From Cryptomeria japonica (taxonomy: Eukaryota; Streptophyta; Pinopsida; Cupressales; Cupressaceae), in NCBI RefSeq assembly GCF_030272615.1, contig NC_081409.1:618683255-618747254 (forward strand): a stretch of DNA of 64,000 bases. The letters run 5' to 3'. The position numbers were made by a program, and so were the translations under genes. The notes below the pieces were generated by a model, which was not told where the DNA came from, searched no databases, and was given only the letters and a program-made list of their open reading frames with translations. Below are positions 11,805 through 24,129 of this stretch, in pieces (positions within the stretch are counted from its first letter, which is position 1; each line of letters begins with the position of its first letter).

Positions 11805-12365
11805 AAGATAATCCAATCATGTCACTTAAAATTAATTGATTTTTTCTAGTCTATAATTATATACATATTGAATATCCATTTATGGTGATCTTATCCAGCG
11901 CATCTCATTTTAAAATCATCCTATTACAAGTTATAATACATATGTTCACAAGATATTAATTGCATAGTTTTCCTTACAATTACATCTTCCTCAAGATAAA
12001 AAAGCACATGGTATCAATTTTAATTGCATGAATTATGCTCCAAAGATCCATCCACATGTTGAGATAATAAAAATTTATTTCCACACATGAAAGCATCCAA
12101 CAAAGGAAATCCCAATGAAAGAAGGCATCAAACCACCCAACCTTGTGGGACCATATAGGAACCACCCCCCATGCTAGGAGATGGCATGGGATTCCAACTC
12201 ACTCTCAAGACCTAGGCTAACAAGTCTAACAACCAAGGGAATCATGACATTCACAAAGACAACAACCATAAGATCACATCGCAAGGATAATCATAAATCA
12301 ATAAATTCTGAGAGGTACGAATAACAAATCAAATCATGAGGATCATGATCACATGTAGGAGTGAA

Positions 12366-12590
12366 GTGTCATTATATGCTATCCTCACGAAAAAGGGAAC
12401 AATGCCAAACCCTGATAGACACATCACTATGTGTTATCCTCACAAAGAAGGTTAATCCATACCAATGGTAGTCACACATGCTATCCTCACATACAAGAGC
12501 AAATCCATACTCCTGATATACATACATGATACCCTCACAAAGAAAGGTAATACCAATCCCCTGATAGACATGTGGAGCCATCTCAACCTA
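12366..12590 (-). repeat. minisatellite in X LTR
   Basis: About four diverged units of some 50-60 bp, each with TGCTATCCTCACAAAG-like text followed by CCTGATAGACA. The right LTR of X is interrupted inside its own copy of this array (about 48000-48016). Confidence 0.65.
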
Positions 12591-14203
12591 TGTGAGAACA
12601 AGGGAGATCAGCTTTCCATCTCAATAGCCTCAAATCAATTATTAGCTTATTAAGTTAATCCTAAACCAATCAATTAATTGTCAATTTTATCACTTGTTTA
12701 TAACAAGAAAACTTTCAATGTGCCCTGGTGGTCTAAACTCTAAGCATCCAACAAGGGATCACTTAGCAGCCTACCTCACTCAATCCTCATCACATGAAAT
12801 CCTATTCCTCCCTAACCATATGCCAAGACCTTATGGTGAAAAAAAAATCACAATAACATCATAGCCACATCATGAAGGCTCACAAATGACATAAAAACAA
12901 TCGCAACATCACTGATATGAACTGAAATACAATATGAAGCATACATCCAAAATGGAAGCTCAATCCTTTACCAAGGAGACATTTCAATTATCCAAACAAT
13001 AGAAATGATTTCAAAATCTAATCCAAAAAAATTTCCAATCCTCAACAATGAGGCATCAACATCCCACTAGAGCTCACATGGACATTCCTCAACAACAAGG
13101 CATTCTTCGTCCCACTGGACAAAATCAACCTAAGTATAATATCCTCTATGGTAAGGAAAAAATCATCTCACCGGAGAGTAAAAACAATATAAATAGATCA
13201 AGATGACATCATAAAATCCTTTGAGGAACTCAGTGAAATCACAAAATGCCTCTAGTAAATACATGAAAACCAAAAATGAGTCTACACTAGGCAAAACCAT
13301 CAACACTAGCAACTCTAGGCATAATAGCGCATGAAAAAACCAAAATAGCATTCATGGGAGATAGTTTAGTGTTCTTGTTGAATTCTCTAGCATTTAGGGG
13401 TCATTCTTTTGTGTTCTAGTACCAAACATTAATGTTTACAGTCCAAAATATAAAAAATAATTAAAAATGAACAAATTGTAAAATGGAACTTTCCCAATTT
13501 TGCATAAGGACACTTAAATGATCAAAAGAAAATCCCATAAGGTGTGGGAGGATGAAATATTATAGGGGTAACACATAAATAAAACATTATGATCATATAA
13601 AGAGAACAATGACACCAATTTCCAATCACAACTGCACTCTGATGCACGCTGATCTTCACCAAAACTTACACAAAACTTAGGGTGATGCAATAAGGTAAAG
13701 ATAGGTATAGAATAGCATTAAAAATATATTAAAAATCCAATACCAAAATCAACCATCTCCAAGACAACTAAAATAAGATTATAACTCACGAATCTTAGGG
13801 AATAACTACCGGTACAGTCTCAAACACTCAAATCTTGCTAATACATAGAGAATCTTAAGGAGATACAAATGAGACATAATGAAATCCAAATATCAACCCA
13901 AAAGGTCCATAAACTTAAAGAAACCCATAGAAAAAGGAGAACAAGGATTCATTAAGGGAAAATGCAAAAATATGCATTCCTAGCAACACACACCATCTCT
14001 AATTGAATACTTCAAATTCCTTTTTCAATCATCTTTAAATTTCTCCCCAAAACCAAATCAAAAACTAAAATATCAAATCCTTTCCTAAAAACTATCTTTC
14101 CACACTAAAAATGAAAATAATCTTTTCGAAATAAAATTTGTAGGGAGAGAAACAAAAACTCCAACTTGGAAATCACAATCCAAGGAAAGACCAACTAACG
14201 AAG

Positions 14204-14345
14204 AGCAATCCAAAATTCAACAACTCCAAACCAAAATGCAATCAAATCTCCCAGCAATCCAAAATTCAATGACTCCAAACCAAAATGCAATCAAATCTCC
14301 CAACAATCCAATCCAAAATTCCAAAGCTTCAAACCAAAAAATTGC
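14204..14345. repeat. short tandem repeat, unit about 55 bp
   Basis: Two and a half units containing AGCAATCCAAAATTCAA then CTCCAAACCAAAATGCAATC, in the X LTR. Confidence 0.8.
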
Positions 14346-15690
14346 AAAGAAGCAAACCCTAGCAACACAAAAAAAAGTCAATTAAATAGAAAGTTAATCT
14401 TGAAACTATAGAAATCTATTGGCTAATCAGAAAATTCCAATAAACTATATACTATACCTACCATGCATGAATATGAGGTAAAATATAAAACTATATTATT
14501 TACTTATCCTTATGGAAACAACCAATAAAAAATGAGGGTAGGTAAACTTTATATTAAATCCAATTATGCAAATAATAGTAAAATAGTATTATATTATAAA
14601 CATTAATAACAAATAATAAATCAATCCCAATAATAATTAAATAAGAAAAAGCTTATATACATATAAACTCAATATTAAATATTAAATCAAATCAACAATA
14701 AAACATTAATTAATAATTAATTCTTTAAACAATAAATAATAAATAAATAAACAACCATTAAACAATAAATAATTAATAAACCAATAAATGATTAATGAAG
14801 CATTAATTCAATAAATGAAATAAATCAAACTCAATTAAATAAATATAAAATCTCAACAATAAATAAATGACACTAAATTGAACAATAAATATACCAAATA
14901 AATAAATAGCCAATAAAAAATAAATCAATTAATGAAATAAATCAAGCTCAATTAATCATTAACCAAGGCAATAGAAATAAATATTAAATACCCAACCAAA
15001 CAAAAATCAAATAATCAAACCATCAAATAAATGAACTATAGTATTAATACTATACTAATCAAATATTAATTACATATAAATCACATACTCACAACACCTC
15101 AAGCAACCTGACATAGGGTTGAACATAGACACGAGACTCTAAGCACCAAATTGCACCATGGAACAACTGACAAGGTGAACTTCTTAAGCTTAAGGTGTGT
15201 GAAGGAAACACATGCCATCTCCAACCTTGCCATTGGGATAAGACACGCTCAGACTTGTGAGACCAGGTGGAGTCGATGTCTAGTACCTACGACTCTATAT
15301 CCACCACTACACACATGCAACATATATACATCACATATACATCATAAATGATCAAGCAAGTGATATAGAATTGTAATGCCATATCATGCTCACAACGAGT
15401 GGTATGAAATCGTCTCTAATGAAAAAGACACTAGAAGACAATCACAAATATTGTAGCATCAATTCAAACATTACATTTATAGAGTAGTGCTAGCATAATC
15501 ATAATATCATCAAAATATCATAAGAAATATGATCAATCATGAGTAATGAACACATATAAATCATCAAATATAGATCCATCTTTATATCCAATTCAGTCAT
15601 GAAATAGGGTTAGTACATAGCATGTTACCAACAAATCATCATAAAGTAGACTAAGCTAGATCAATATAATGCCCTGATTTATAGAAAGAC

Positions 15691-16777
15691 TGATGAATAC
15701 TAAGAGGGGGGGGGGAATTAGTATGCCTAAAAACTTAACCAAACTCTTAAACAATTTTCCAGCAGACCGGTGTAGTAGCTTAAACAATAAACTGGTTAAA
15801 ACATAAATAAGCCAACTAGCAAATAAAGCATTCACCCATAAAAGCACAATCACCATAACACAAGATATTTTGACGTGGAAACCCAAATGGGAAAAACCAC
15901 GGTGAGTAAAACTCACAAGTCAACTATCTGCAAAATAGTAACCAGACCAGTTAAGGTCTTACAATATTCTTCACCAGAACAGATCCTATTAGGAATCTAG
16001 ATCTCTATTAGGAGATAAGTCTTGTTAAAGACTACCCTGTTAAAGGATTTCAGATCCACAACTGTGAACCACCTTGTTAGAGGACTTACAATAGGCTTGG
16101 TTGGGCCTACCCGGTTAAGGGTTTCAGACTTGTCAAAGATATTAGTAATCAACAAGTGAATGATCTAGATAGTAGCATAGAATGCTTGATTAGATCTCTG
16201 ACAACTCCTTGTTAATGCATTCAAGCATTAATTCAGTCTTCTATGCTTTTCACTCTTAATCTCAGTCACAAGTACCTTTCATCTCAAAGACTCGCACATA
16301 TCAACTTCTCTTCTTCTTTTAAAATCCTAGACATGATGTCCTTAAATAGGAACTTGATTTCATGTCGGTCCAATAGGATTAGATTACAATTTCCTAGGTA
16401 TAGTGCATCTAGACACATTTGGTAACATGACACAGAAACACCACTAAAGTGTCGGTGGACGATAACTCATCAAACATTACATATATACCAGTTAATTACA
16501 TATACCAATCACCAGTTAATAGGTGAAGACTGGAAAACTTGATCATAGTCGATCCGATCAAAATATTAACTATTTCTCGGGGTCTCTGTTCCGCTTGAGG
16601 TCTTCATACCACTTGACGGATAAGCTTCTCCTTTAAAACATCGATAGTCTTCAATCAAATAAAGACTATTCATACAATACCAGTTAGAATAGCTACCGGT
16701 TGAGAATAATACTTTCATCAAATAAGTGTGTGTCTGTCAATGACAATCACAACTAAAACATCATCAAAATACCAACA
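15691..16777 (-). repeat. solo LTR of the SirA family
   Basis: 1,087 bp, homologous to the LTRs of SirA-1, bounded by TGATGAATAC and ACCAACA and flanked by the perfect duplication AAGAC (15686-15690, 16778-16782). No internal DNA remains, so the element was lost by LTR-LTR recombination. On the minus strand a TATTTAAGG box lies near 16345. Confidence 0.92.
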
Positions 16778-16782
16778 AAGAC

Positions 16783-16824
16783 AAGATGAATAAGGGAGGG
16801 GTACTACATCCTCCCCCCCTTGGG
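16783..16824 (-). other. end of X left LTR and polypurine tract
   Basis: On the minus strand CCAAGGGGGGAGGA is followed by TGTAGTACCCC, a purine tract and LTR start of Ty3/gypsy type. This makes the left LTR the 3' LTR of X and gives its orientation. Confidence 0.75.
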
Positions 16825-18166
16825 CTCAACTTACTCCTCGAAGTGGCCACAGGTTAAGTTGAAAGAATACATACATCAACCCAAAACTTCTTAATTTCAA
16901 GTATTTCCTAGTTCAAAATAGGATAATGACAACAAAAGTTTCCTTCCTAAGATTCAATTATTCAAGTGAATACATTACATAAAAGAGATTAAAAAAGTTA
17001 TAAAACTTTTACTATTTGCAATAAGCATGGTAAACCATTAGGACATTTACAAGAGGACTTTTTTTTAGCCACATTTTGCAAGAATACAACCATAATTTAT
17101 GTCACTGAGTCAACATCTATGAGCAAAAATTATAATGACTCACACTATTTCAAGCCTGGCAACACTCCTTTAACATCTAGTTGCACACAATTAAGCAGAT
17201 ATATGTACATCTATATAAGGAAATTTTGAATATACCTCCTTCAAGCCAAAAACAAATCAAATAGTCTCACAATTTTATGAACTCTATATCCTATATACTC
17301 AAGGGAAAACAATATTTACAACATTTAGACTTCCTAGTATCTACCATGCTTCTGTTGCACTACACTAATACAAACATTCACACATATTTTGTCCAATCAA
17401 ATATTCAAAGGCACTCTAATCCATTGGTCATACATGATATATATACAAAAACACTCATTGAAGGTATGAAATCAACAATTCTTTTCCATTTAACTATTTC
17501 ATATATTACAAACTTCTCAAATCCAAATGCACTTCTATTTATTTTATCCCATTAACATATTTCGTTCTCATCTGATACTAACATTATCTAATTGTTCACT
17601 AAGTCCAGTGCACTTCTCTGTGGTGTCCTCCCTTGCACACATTATTAGAGGTTCAAAATGAACATGATATAGACACTTCTTCACATAAAACGAGGGCGCA
17701 CAACACTCAAAGTATGACATAACCTCTATTGACAACAACAACACAAGAGAAAGTCCAAACGAAAAAGATAATGAAATCCAATATTAAATCATGAAAAATT
17801 GCAAGTGAAATCCATCAACAAAAAAAGTTTGACAAGTGCCACAACATACAAACAAATAGATGGGAGAAGAAATATAGAAGTCCAAAAATTAAGTTAACTC
17901 CAATGATGCTAGAACAAATCACAAAGTAACTCAAGGAAAATAGCCAACTTATCCAAATCTACATCACGAGGTGACCAATATCAATCACACCAAAGGGAGT
18001 AACAACTACACATCACTCAAGGGTACAACACCCTGAATGTGTTAGAGAGTGCACCCCAAACATTTAAAATCATAAGTTTATTTATATATCTATATTCCTT
18101 TTATTATTTTTAATGCAATGCAACTTAATCTTTTATGAAGGTTTAGGCAAGCACCCTTCATGAAAG
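16809..18166 (-). repeat. X internal region, part 1
   Basis: AT-rich DNA between the polypurine tract of X and the CopS-1 insertion. No gag or pol motif in either strand; X looks non-coding here. The last five bases GAAAG are the CopS-1 target duplication. Confidence 0.55.
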
Positions 18167-19580
18167 TGTTGGCATTTCCTAAAGATTGCATTGATGAGCT
18201 ATTGTGTTGTCATTGATGTCAATTGTAACCGGTAATGGAGTTGTATTACAACCTATACTGATGCAGTAATGCAACCAATAGCTGAGAAGTGAAGGAAATT
18301 GGTATTACTATTGAACCAGTGAGATCAACCGGTAACCCTACCTATTGATATGTCGAACCCCAACCAATGGAGCTTGGTGAATTAGTTTTGTTGATCTATG
18401 ATCGAATGGTGATCAGAGATGATTATGCCACCTATGTATGATGCACGTGATGAGTTTCAAAGTGGTTTTTGGCATGTAGAGATAACTGTTTTATCTTGAG
18501 AATGAGAGAATGCATAGCATGAAGTGGAAACCACGTGATGAGTTACAGGATCCTATGTGTAGTGATCCAGGAGTGATCGATGTTGTCTCGGACAATGTGA
18601 AGTGATTTCTATGTAATCCAATAGTCATGTTTAAACTGATTTATTTGTAATCTCTATGAGATCTTAGGTTTTGTGATGTGTTACCGATGTATTGTTTTTC
18701 TTATAAGGTCAATGAGTTGTTTTGTAGTAGTGTTGGAAATTTTGGTTAAGTGTCAGTGTGATTGATTGTCGAACTAGAAGGAGTATCTGCAATATGTGTG
18801 AAGGCAGATAGGAGCATGAAAAGGATCTAATCAAGTAGAGTAGTGGTATTACCATATCAATAAAACCCTGTTGTTCTCTAACAATTACAATAGTTAAATC
18901 CCTTAACCAGGTAAGCTTTAACATGCCTTGTATTTTCTAAATCCTCTAACCAGGTGATCCATTAGCTTGGATTTTAAATCCTTTATTGAGGTTACTCCTA
19001 ACACGGTATTGCCTTTAACAAGGTATTGTAGTCAATCCCTTAACCAGGTGGTCCTTAACCAGATTTGTTCCTAACAGGACATTTTTGTAAAGCTTATAAC
19101 AAGGCTTGGCTCCTAATAAGGTGAACTTCAGAAGAGTTTAGAATACTTGTGGGTATTCATCCCCACCGTGGTTTTTACCATTTGGGTTTCCATGTCAAAT
19201 ATCATTGTGTCAAGTGGTGAATGGTTTTTGTGGTTATGTTTTGATATGGTTAATTTGTTTAACTGGCAAAGCCACTTAGATGTGTTAAGATGACCAAAAG
19301 TGATCTGAAATATGCTTTTACTAATGTTAGTAAAGTGGTTTGATGTTTTGGTTAAATGGTTTATGAGTTTCGGATCTGTTACACTATTATTTTGGTATGC
19401 TAATCAACCGATAAACTTGATAGTGCATTTGCATTTTATTGTAGTGTTGAACCAGTTAGTTCAGTTATTGATTTATGAGTTGGATTTTGAGTTTGGTGAA
19501 ATTTTAGTTTGTTTTCTATCTACTAATTCACCCCCCCTCTCAATAGTTGTCCAGATCATTATTGATTCATCATATCATCA
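18167..19580 (+). repeat. CopS-1 5' LTR
   Basis: 1,414 bp, starts TGTTGGCATTTCC, ends CATATCATCA. A TATAAGG box lies at 18702-18708, and the C-run in TTCACCCCCCCTCTCAATAG near 19530. Confidence 0.92.
18702..18708 (+). promoter_or_regulatory. putative TATA box of CopS-1 5' LTR
   Basis: TATAAGG in mid-LTR. The SirA LTRs have the same box in a comparable place (58353-58359). Confidence 0.45.
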
Positions 19581-19596
19581 ATTGGTATCAAAGCAT
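19581..19596 (+). other. primer binding site of CopS-1
   Basis: ATTGGTATCAAAGCAT directly after the LTR, Met-tRNA type. Confidence 0.85.
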
Positions 19597-19650
19597 TTCA
19601 GGTCCTCTAGTGTCTAAGCCTAACAACTTAAGGTCGAGATCTAGAAGAAC

Positions 19651-22600
19651 TTGATGAAGAAAGAAGGTCTGAAGTTAAATAAGGAAAACTATAGAATCTG
19701 GAGTGATAGGATGAAGATCTATATCAAAATCTTAGGAAGGCAATATTGGGAACATGTTGTTACCAAATATACCTTGCCTAGTGGGACTTTGTCTGATGAT
19801 CAAAAGAAGGAACAACAAGAGAATAATCAAGCATTGGAGGCCATTATTAGTTCCTTGTCTGATTCAGAGTATGTTGATATCCATGGTTTCGAGACTGCTT
19901 ATGATGTGTAGAAGAAAATTGAGGATATCTATAGCGGTGATGAGCATGTGAAGATTGCCAAAGAGGAGAGTCTGAGAGGTAAATTTGATGACATGCGGAT
20001 GACTAAAGGTGAGTATATTCAACAATATGGTCAAAGGATCAAGGAGATAGTTGGTGATGTCAAAAGTGTTGGTGGTAAAGTGGAGGATACCAAAGTGGTT
20101 AGCAAGGTGTTGAGAACCCTTCTATCGGTCTATGCTATCTGAGTTGCAGTCATTCAAGAACTCAAGTCTATTGATTAAAAAAAGGTAACTCTTGACTCCA
20201 TCATTGGTAAACTAACTACATTTGAATTAAAGAGTTTTGATGGAAGTGCTCAGAAATTAGAATCTGCATTTAGAGCTTCAATTTCTAATCCACCGATAAG
20301 GAAAATAAGAGAAGCTGGTCACAGTCATGTGTAAATATCCAATAGAGAAGTTGATGATGAAGACAATCTGATTGAGCTTGAATCATTGTTGGCTAAGCCG
20401 TTACCCAGAGGTACCGATAATTATAGAGGTAAATTACCTTTGAAGTGTTTTGCATGTAACCCGATTGGACATATTGCAACTAACTATCCAAATGGAGGCG
20501 ATGAGCATAAACGTGAGAAGTATAAGAAGTAAAAAGGAAAAGGCAAAAGAGTTTTCCTCATTGGAATGGATGGAGGAATCATAGATGAGGAATCTGAGGG
20601 AGATGTAAATGAGGACACTGTCTTTGTTTCCATTAAAGAGGAGACATCAGATCAAAAGGAATTAGTCTCTCGTATTGATAGTTTTGATGATTAGATTATA
20701 GATAGTGGATGTTCACACCACATGACTTGTGACCAGAGTAAGTTTCTTACTTTGAAGGAATTTGATGGAGGTGTTGTGAGATTTGAAAATGACTCACCCT
20801 GGATGGTAAAAGGAAAGGGAACCATTTATCTTAATGGAAAGAGAAGTACAGATGATGTCTACTGGGTTGAAGGATTGAAACATAATATTTTGAGTATTGC
20901 TCAACTCAATGACAAAGGTTATCCACTGGAATTCAAGAATGGAATGTGAAAAATCTATGGAAGCAAAGGTTAACTAATTGCAACCAGCAAACAGACAAAA
21001 GGTAACTTGTTTCACCTAAATCCTAATGTCAACAATTGTTTAATTGCTAAAGTAGAAGATAGTTGGCTTTGGAATTGAAGATTTTGTCATGTAAATTTTG
21101 ATAACATTGTCAAAGTTAGTAAGTCCAAGTCGGTAAGAGGTTTTCCTCAGTTGGACAAACTAGTGAATTTTTTGTGTAAGGAATGTCAGTTAGGGAAGTT
21201 GACATCCTCAAATTTTAAGAGCAAATCTTTCTTAGCAGAAAATTTGCTAGATTTGGTTCATATAGACCTCTGTGGACCTATAAGGACTAGGAGTATTCAA
21301 GGTTATCGATATTTCATGATCTTTACTGATGATTGCTCAAGAATAATGTGAGTCACATTCTTGAAAGACAAAACAAAAGCCTTTAGAAATTTTAAGGCAT
21401 TCAGGGCCTTAGCTGAAAATGAAAGTGGAAAGAAGATAAAGTGCTTAAGAATTGATCAAGGTGGTGAATTTACTTCAGAGGAATTCACTAGATACTGTGA
21501 AGACAATGGAATTAAGAGACAACTTTCTGCACCAAGGACACCACAACAAAATTGTATTGCAGAGAGGAACAATCAGTCAGTTGTTGAAGTTGCTAGAACT
21601 ATGCTAATACAAGGAGGTGTAACTAAGACTTTCTAGAGAGAAGCTATCAGCACAACTATCTACACTATGAACCAGATATTGGTTAAAAGAGGTAAGGATA
21701 AAACTCCTTATGAATACTAGTATGGTAGATCACCTAATGTCAGTTACTTTAAGATTTTTGGCAGTAAATGTTTTATCAAGAGAGGTGACTATGTTGGTAA
21801 GTTTGATGATAAGAGTGATGAAGGCATATTTCTTGGTTACTCCACCAAGAGAAAAGCCAACAAATGTTACAACAATTGGACACAAAAGATCATTGAAAGT
21901 GCTAATGTCCAAGTGGTTGAGTGTCTTGAAGATACAAGAGAAACCAGTGAGGAGAAGAAGGAATATGAACCTTACATTTTGAATTTGGAGCAAGAATCGG
22001 TGAAGCCAGAAGTTGGTGAAATGAATGCTGCTACACCAGTTCAACCGAAATAGATAGATTCTATAGAAGATGAAGATAGTGAGGAAGAAGAACCTGAAGA
22101 TAATGAACATGTTATTCCAAGGTATGTAAGACTAAATCATAATCCTGATCATATTATTGGAGATAAAGATGCTGGTGTGTTAACTAGAAGAAGAATTAGA
22201 GAGAGTTCCTGTATGATTTCCACTATTGAGCCTAGAACAACAAAGGAAGCCTTTGGAGATGATCACTGGATCAAGTCTATGGAGGAAGAGCTTGACCATA
22301 TTGAGAAGAACAATACATGGACCCTAGTACCTAGACTGGTGAACAAAAATGTAATAGGTACTAAATGGGTATTCCGAAATAAACTGAATAAAGATGGAGT
22401 AGTAGTCAAAAACAAAGCCAGATTGGTATGCAAAGGTTATACATAGGAAGAAGGACAAGACTATGGTGAGACATTTGCACTAGTTACTAGATTGGAAGGT
22501 GTTAGGACTCTACTTGCATTTGCAGCATATAAGGGATTCAAATTATATCAGATGGATGTGAAGTCAGTTTTTCTAAATGGAATACTAGAAGAGGAAGTCT

Positions 22601-23804
22601 ACATTGAACAACCAGATGGTTATGCTTTGACTGATGCAAAGGATATGGTGTGTAAACTCCACAAGGCACTATATGGAATAAAGAAAGCACCAAGAGAATG
22701 GTATGAAAGACTACATTAATACTTGGTGAAAATAGAATTTTAGAGAACCAGTGAAGACAACAATATATATCTCAAGACTAAAGGAGATAAGATACTGATT
22801 AGTGAGGTATTTGTGGAATGGGAGACTATAAACCAATTGGGACACCAATGGTTATAGGTTGTAAACTGTCTAAGGAGGATGATGTTGCATCTATTGATGA
22901 AAAGGAGTATAGGTCTATGCTAGGGAAACTACATTATGTTGTTCACAACAGACTGGATATTTCTCATGCAAATTCAACAGATGAAGAGTGGTATCTTTAT
23001 CACATAGTCCAAATATGTGAAAGAGGTATTGAAGTCATTTGGAATGGGAGACTATAAACCAGTTGGGACACTAATGGTTAAAGGATGTAAACTTTCTAAG
23101 GAGGATGATGCTACATCCGTTAATGAAAAGGAGTACAGATCTATGATAGGGAAACTGCATTATGTTGTTCAAAGAAGATTAGATATTTCTCATGCAGTTG
23201 TATTAGTTGCTATATTTTAGAAGAACCCGAAGGAAACACACATGGTAGCCACTAAAAGGATATTTAGATATTTGAAAGGTACTATTGATTATGGATTATA
23301 GTATTCATATGCAGGTAACTTTGATTTGAAAGTCTATACAGATGTAGATTGGGCAGTAAATGTTGATGACAAGAAGAGTACAACTGAAGGTGCATTCTTT
23401 CTTGGAGGAAGGCTTGTATCTTGGAGCAACAAGAAGAAAAGTTGTATATCATAGTCAACTGTTGAAGCTGAATATGTTGGAGCGTATATGAATTGTACCT
23501 AGGCAATCTGGATGAAACACATTCTGGAAGGATTCAAGTTGAAGATCACATAACTGGTAAGGATTTTCTTTGATAACACCAGTGCAATAAATATTTCAAA
23601 GAACCAGTGTTGCATGCTAGAACCAAGCATACTGAGTTGAAATATCATTTCTTGAGAGAGAAAGTGCAGAGTAAAGATATGTTACTAGAGCATGTATCTA
23701 CTAAGGAACAACTAGCAGATGTCTTTCCTAAAACTCTTCCTAAGGCTACTTTTGAGTATCTTAGAGGTCAGCTAGGGGTTGTGCCCCTACATGAGGTCAA
23801 TTAA
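19651..23804 (+). pseudogene. CopS-1 gag-pol polyprotein (copia), inactivated
   Basis: A single frame runs from 19651 to about 22790, broken only by nonsense codons. Gag is at the start (KLNKENYRIWSDRMKIYI). The zinc knuckle at 20446-20487 has Tyr for its last Cys. The protease motif DSGCSHHMTC begins at 20701. Integrase has Asp (HIDLCGP, 21265), Asp (RIDQGGEF, 21454) and Glu (21562), 35 residues between the last two. The RT N-terminus has MDVKSVFLNG near 22553. The RT is then scrambled: the catalytic VDD block is missing after ISEVFV (about 22810), and a block with DYKPIGTPM to DISHA is present twice (22818-22975, 23050-23200). RNase H follows at 23320-23800 with a frameshift near 23600. Stops at 22444, 23005, 23452 and 23500 sit where relatives have Gln. 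Confidence 0.92.
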
Positions 23805-23879
23805 GCAGATGTGGAAGACATCAGTCCCGAAGCTTATTGGAGATATTGCAGTAGGATTGGTGTAGAGTGGAGCTAATCC

Positions 23880-24129
23880 ACAAGGGGGAGAGCTTTTTGC
23901 AGAACAGTGAAGTATGACACTGAATGTTTTACTTTCACTTTGGCATTGTTGTCAAAGGGGGAGAAGAACTGTAGCCCATTACTAGCTAAAGACATGGAGA
24001 CTTAGTTGAAGAAGAGTAACTAGAAAAATGTAAACCAGGATTCATATACCTGTGTATGCACATTACTCTCAATCATCGCAATCAAATGGTATTTATATTT
24101 GTATTGTCATCAATGCCAAAGGGGGAGAT
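23880..24129 (+). other. three purine boxes before the CopS-1 3' LTR
   Basis: ACAAGGGGGAGAGC near 23881, TCAAAGGGGGAGAAG near 23955 and GCCAAAGGGGGAGATT at 24114-24129. The last abuts the LTR and should prime plus-strand synthesis. Repeated PPT-like boxes are described for Sireviruses. Confidence 0.8.

Larger units (their letters stand above)
11810..15690 (-). repeat. X left LTR, fragment 2
   Basis: Continues fragment 1 after SirA-1. It aligns with 47045-48016 of the right LTR (without the TRIM) as far as about 12450, where the right copy is cut off. The rest has no partner in the window and is assigned to the LTR because a polypurine tract and LTR terminus follow only at 16808. It is AT-rich and non-coding, with AATAAAT-rich low complexity at about 14560-15060. 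The last five bases, AAGAC, are the target of the solo LTR that follows. Confidence 0.65.
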
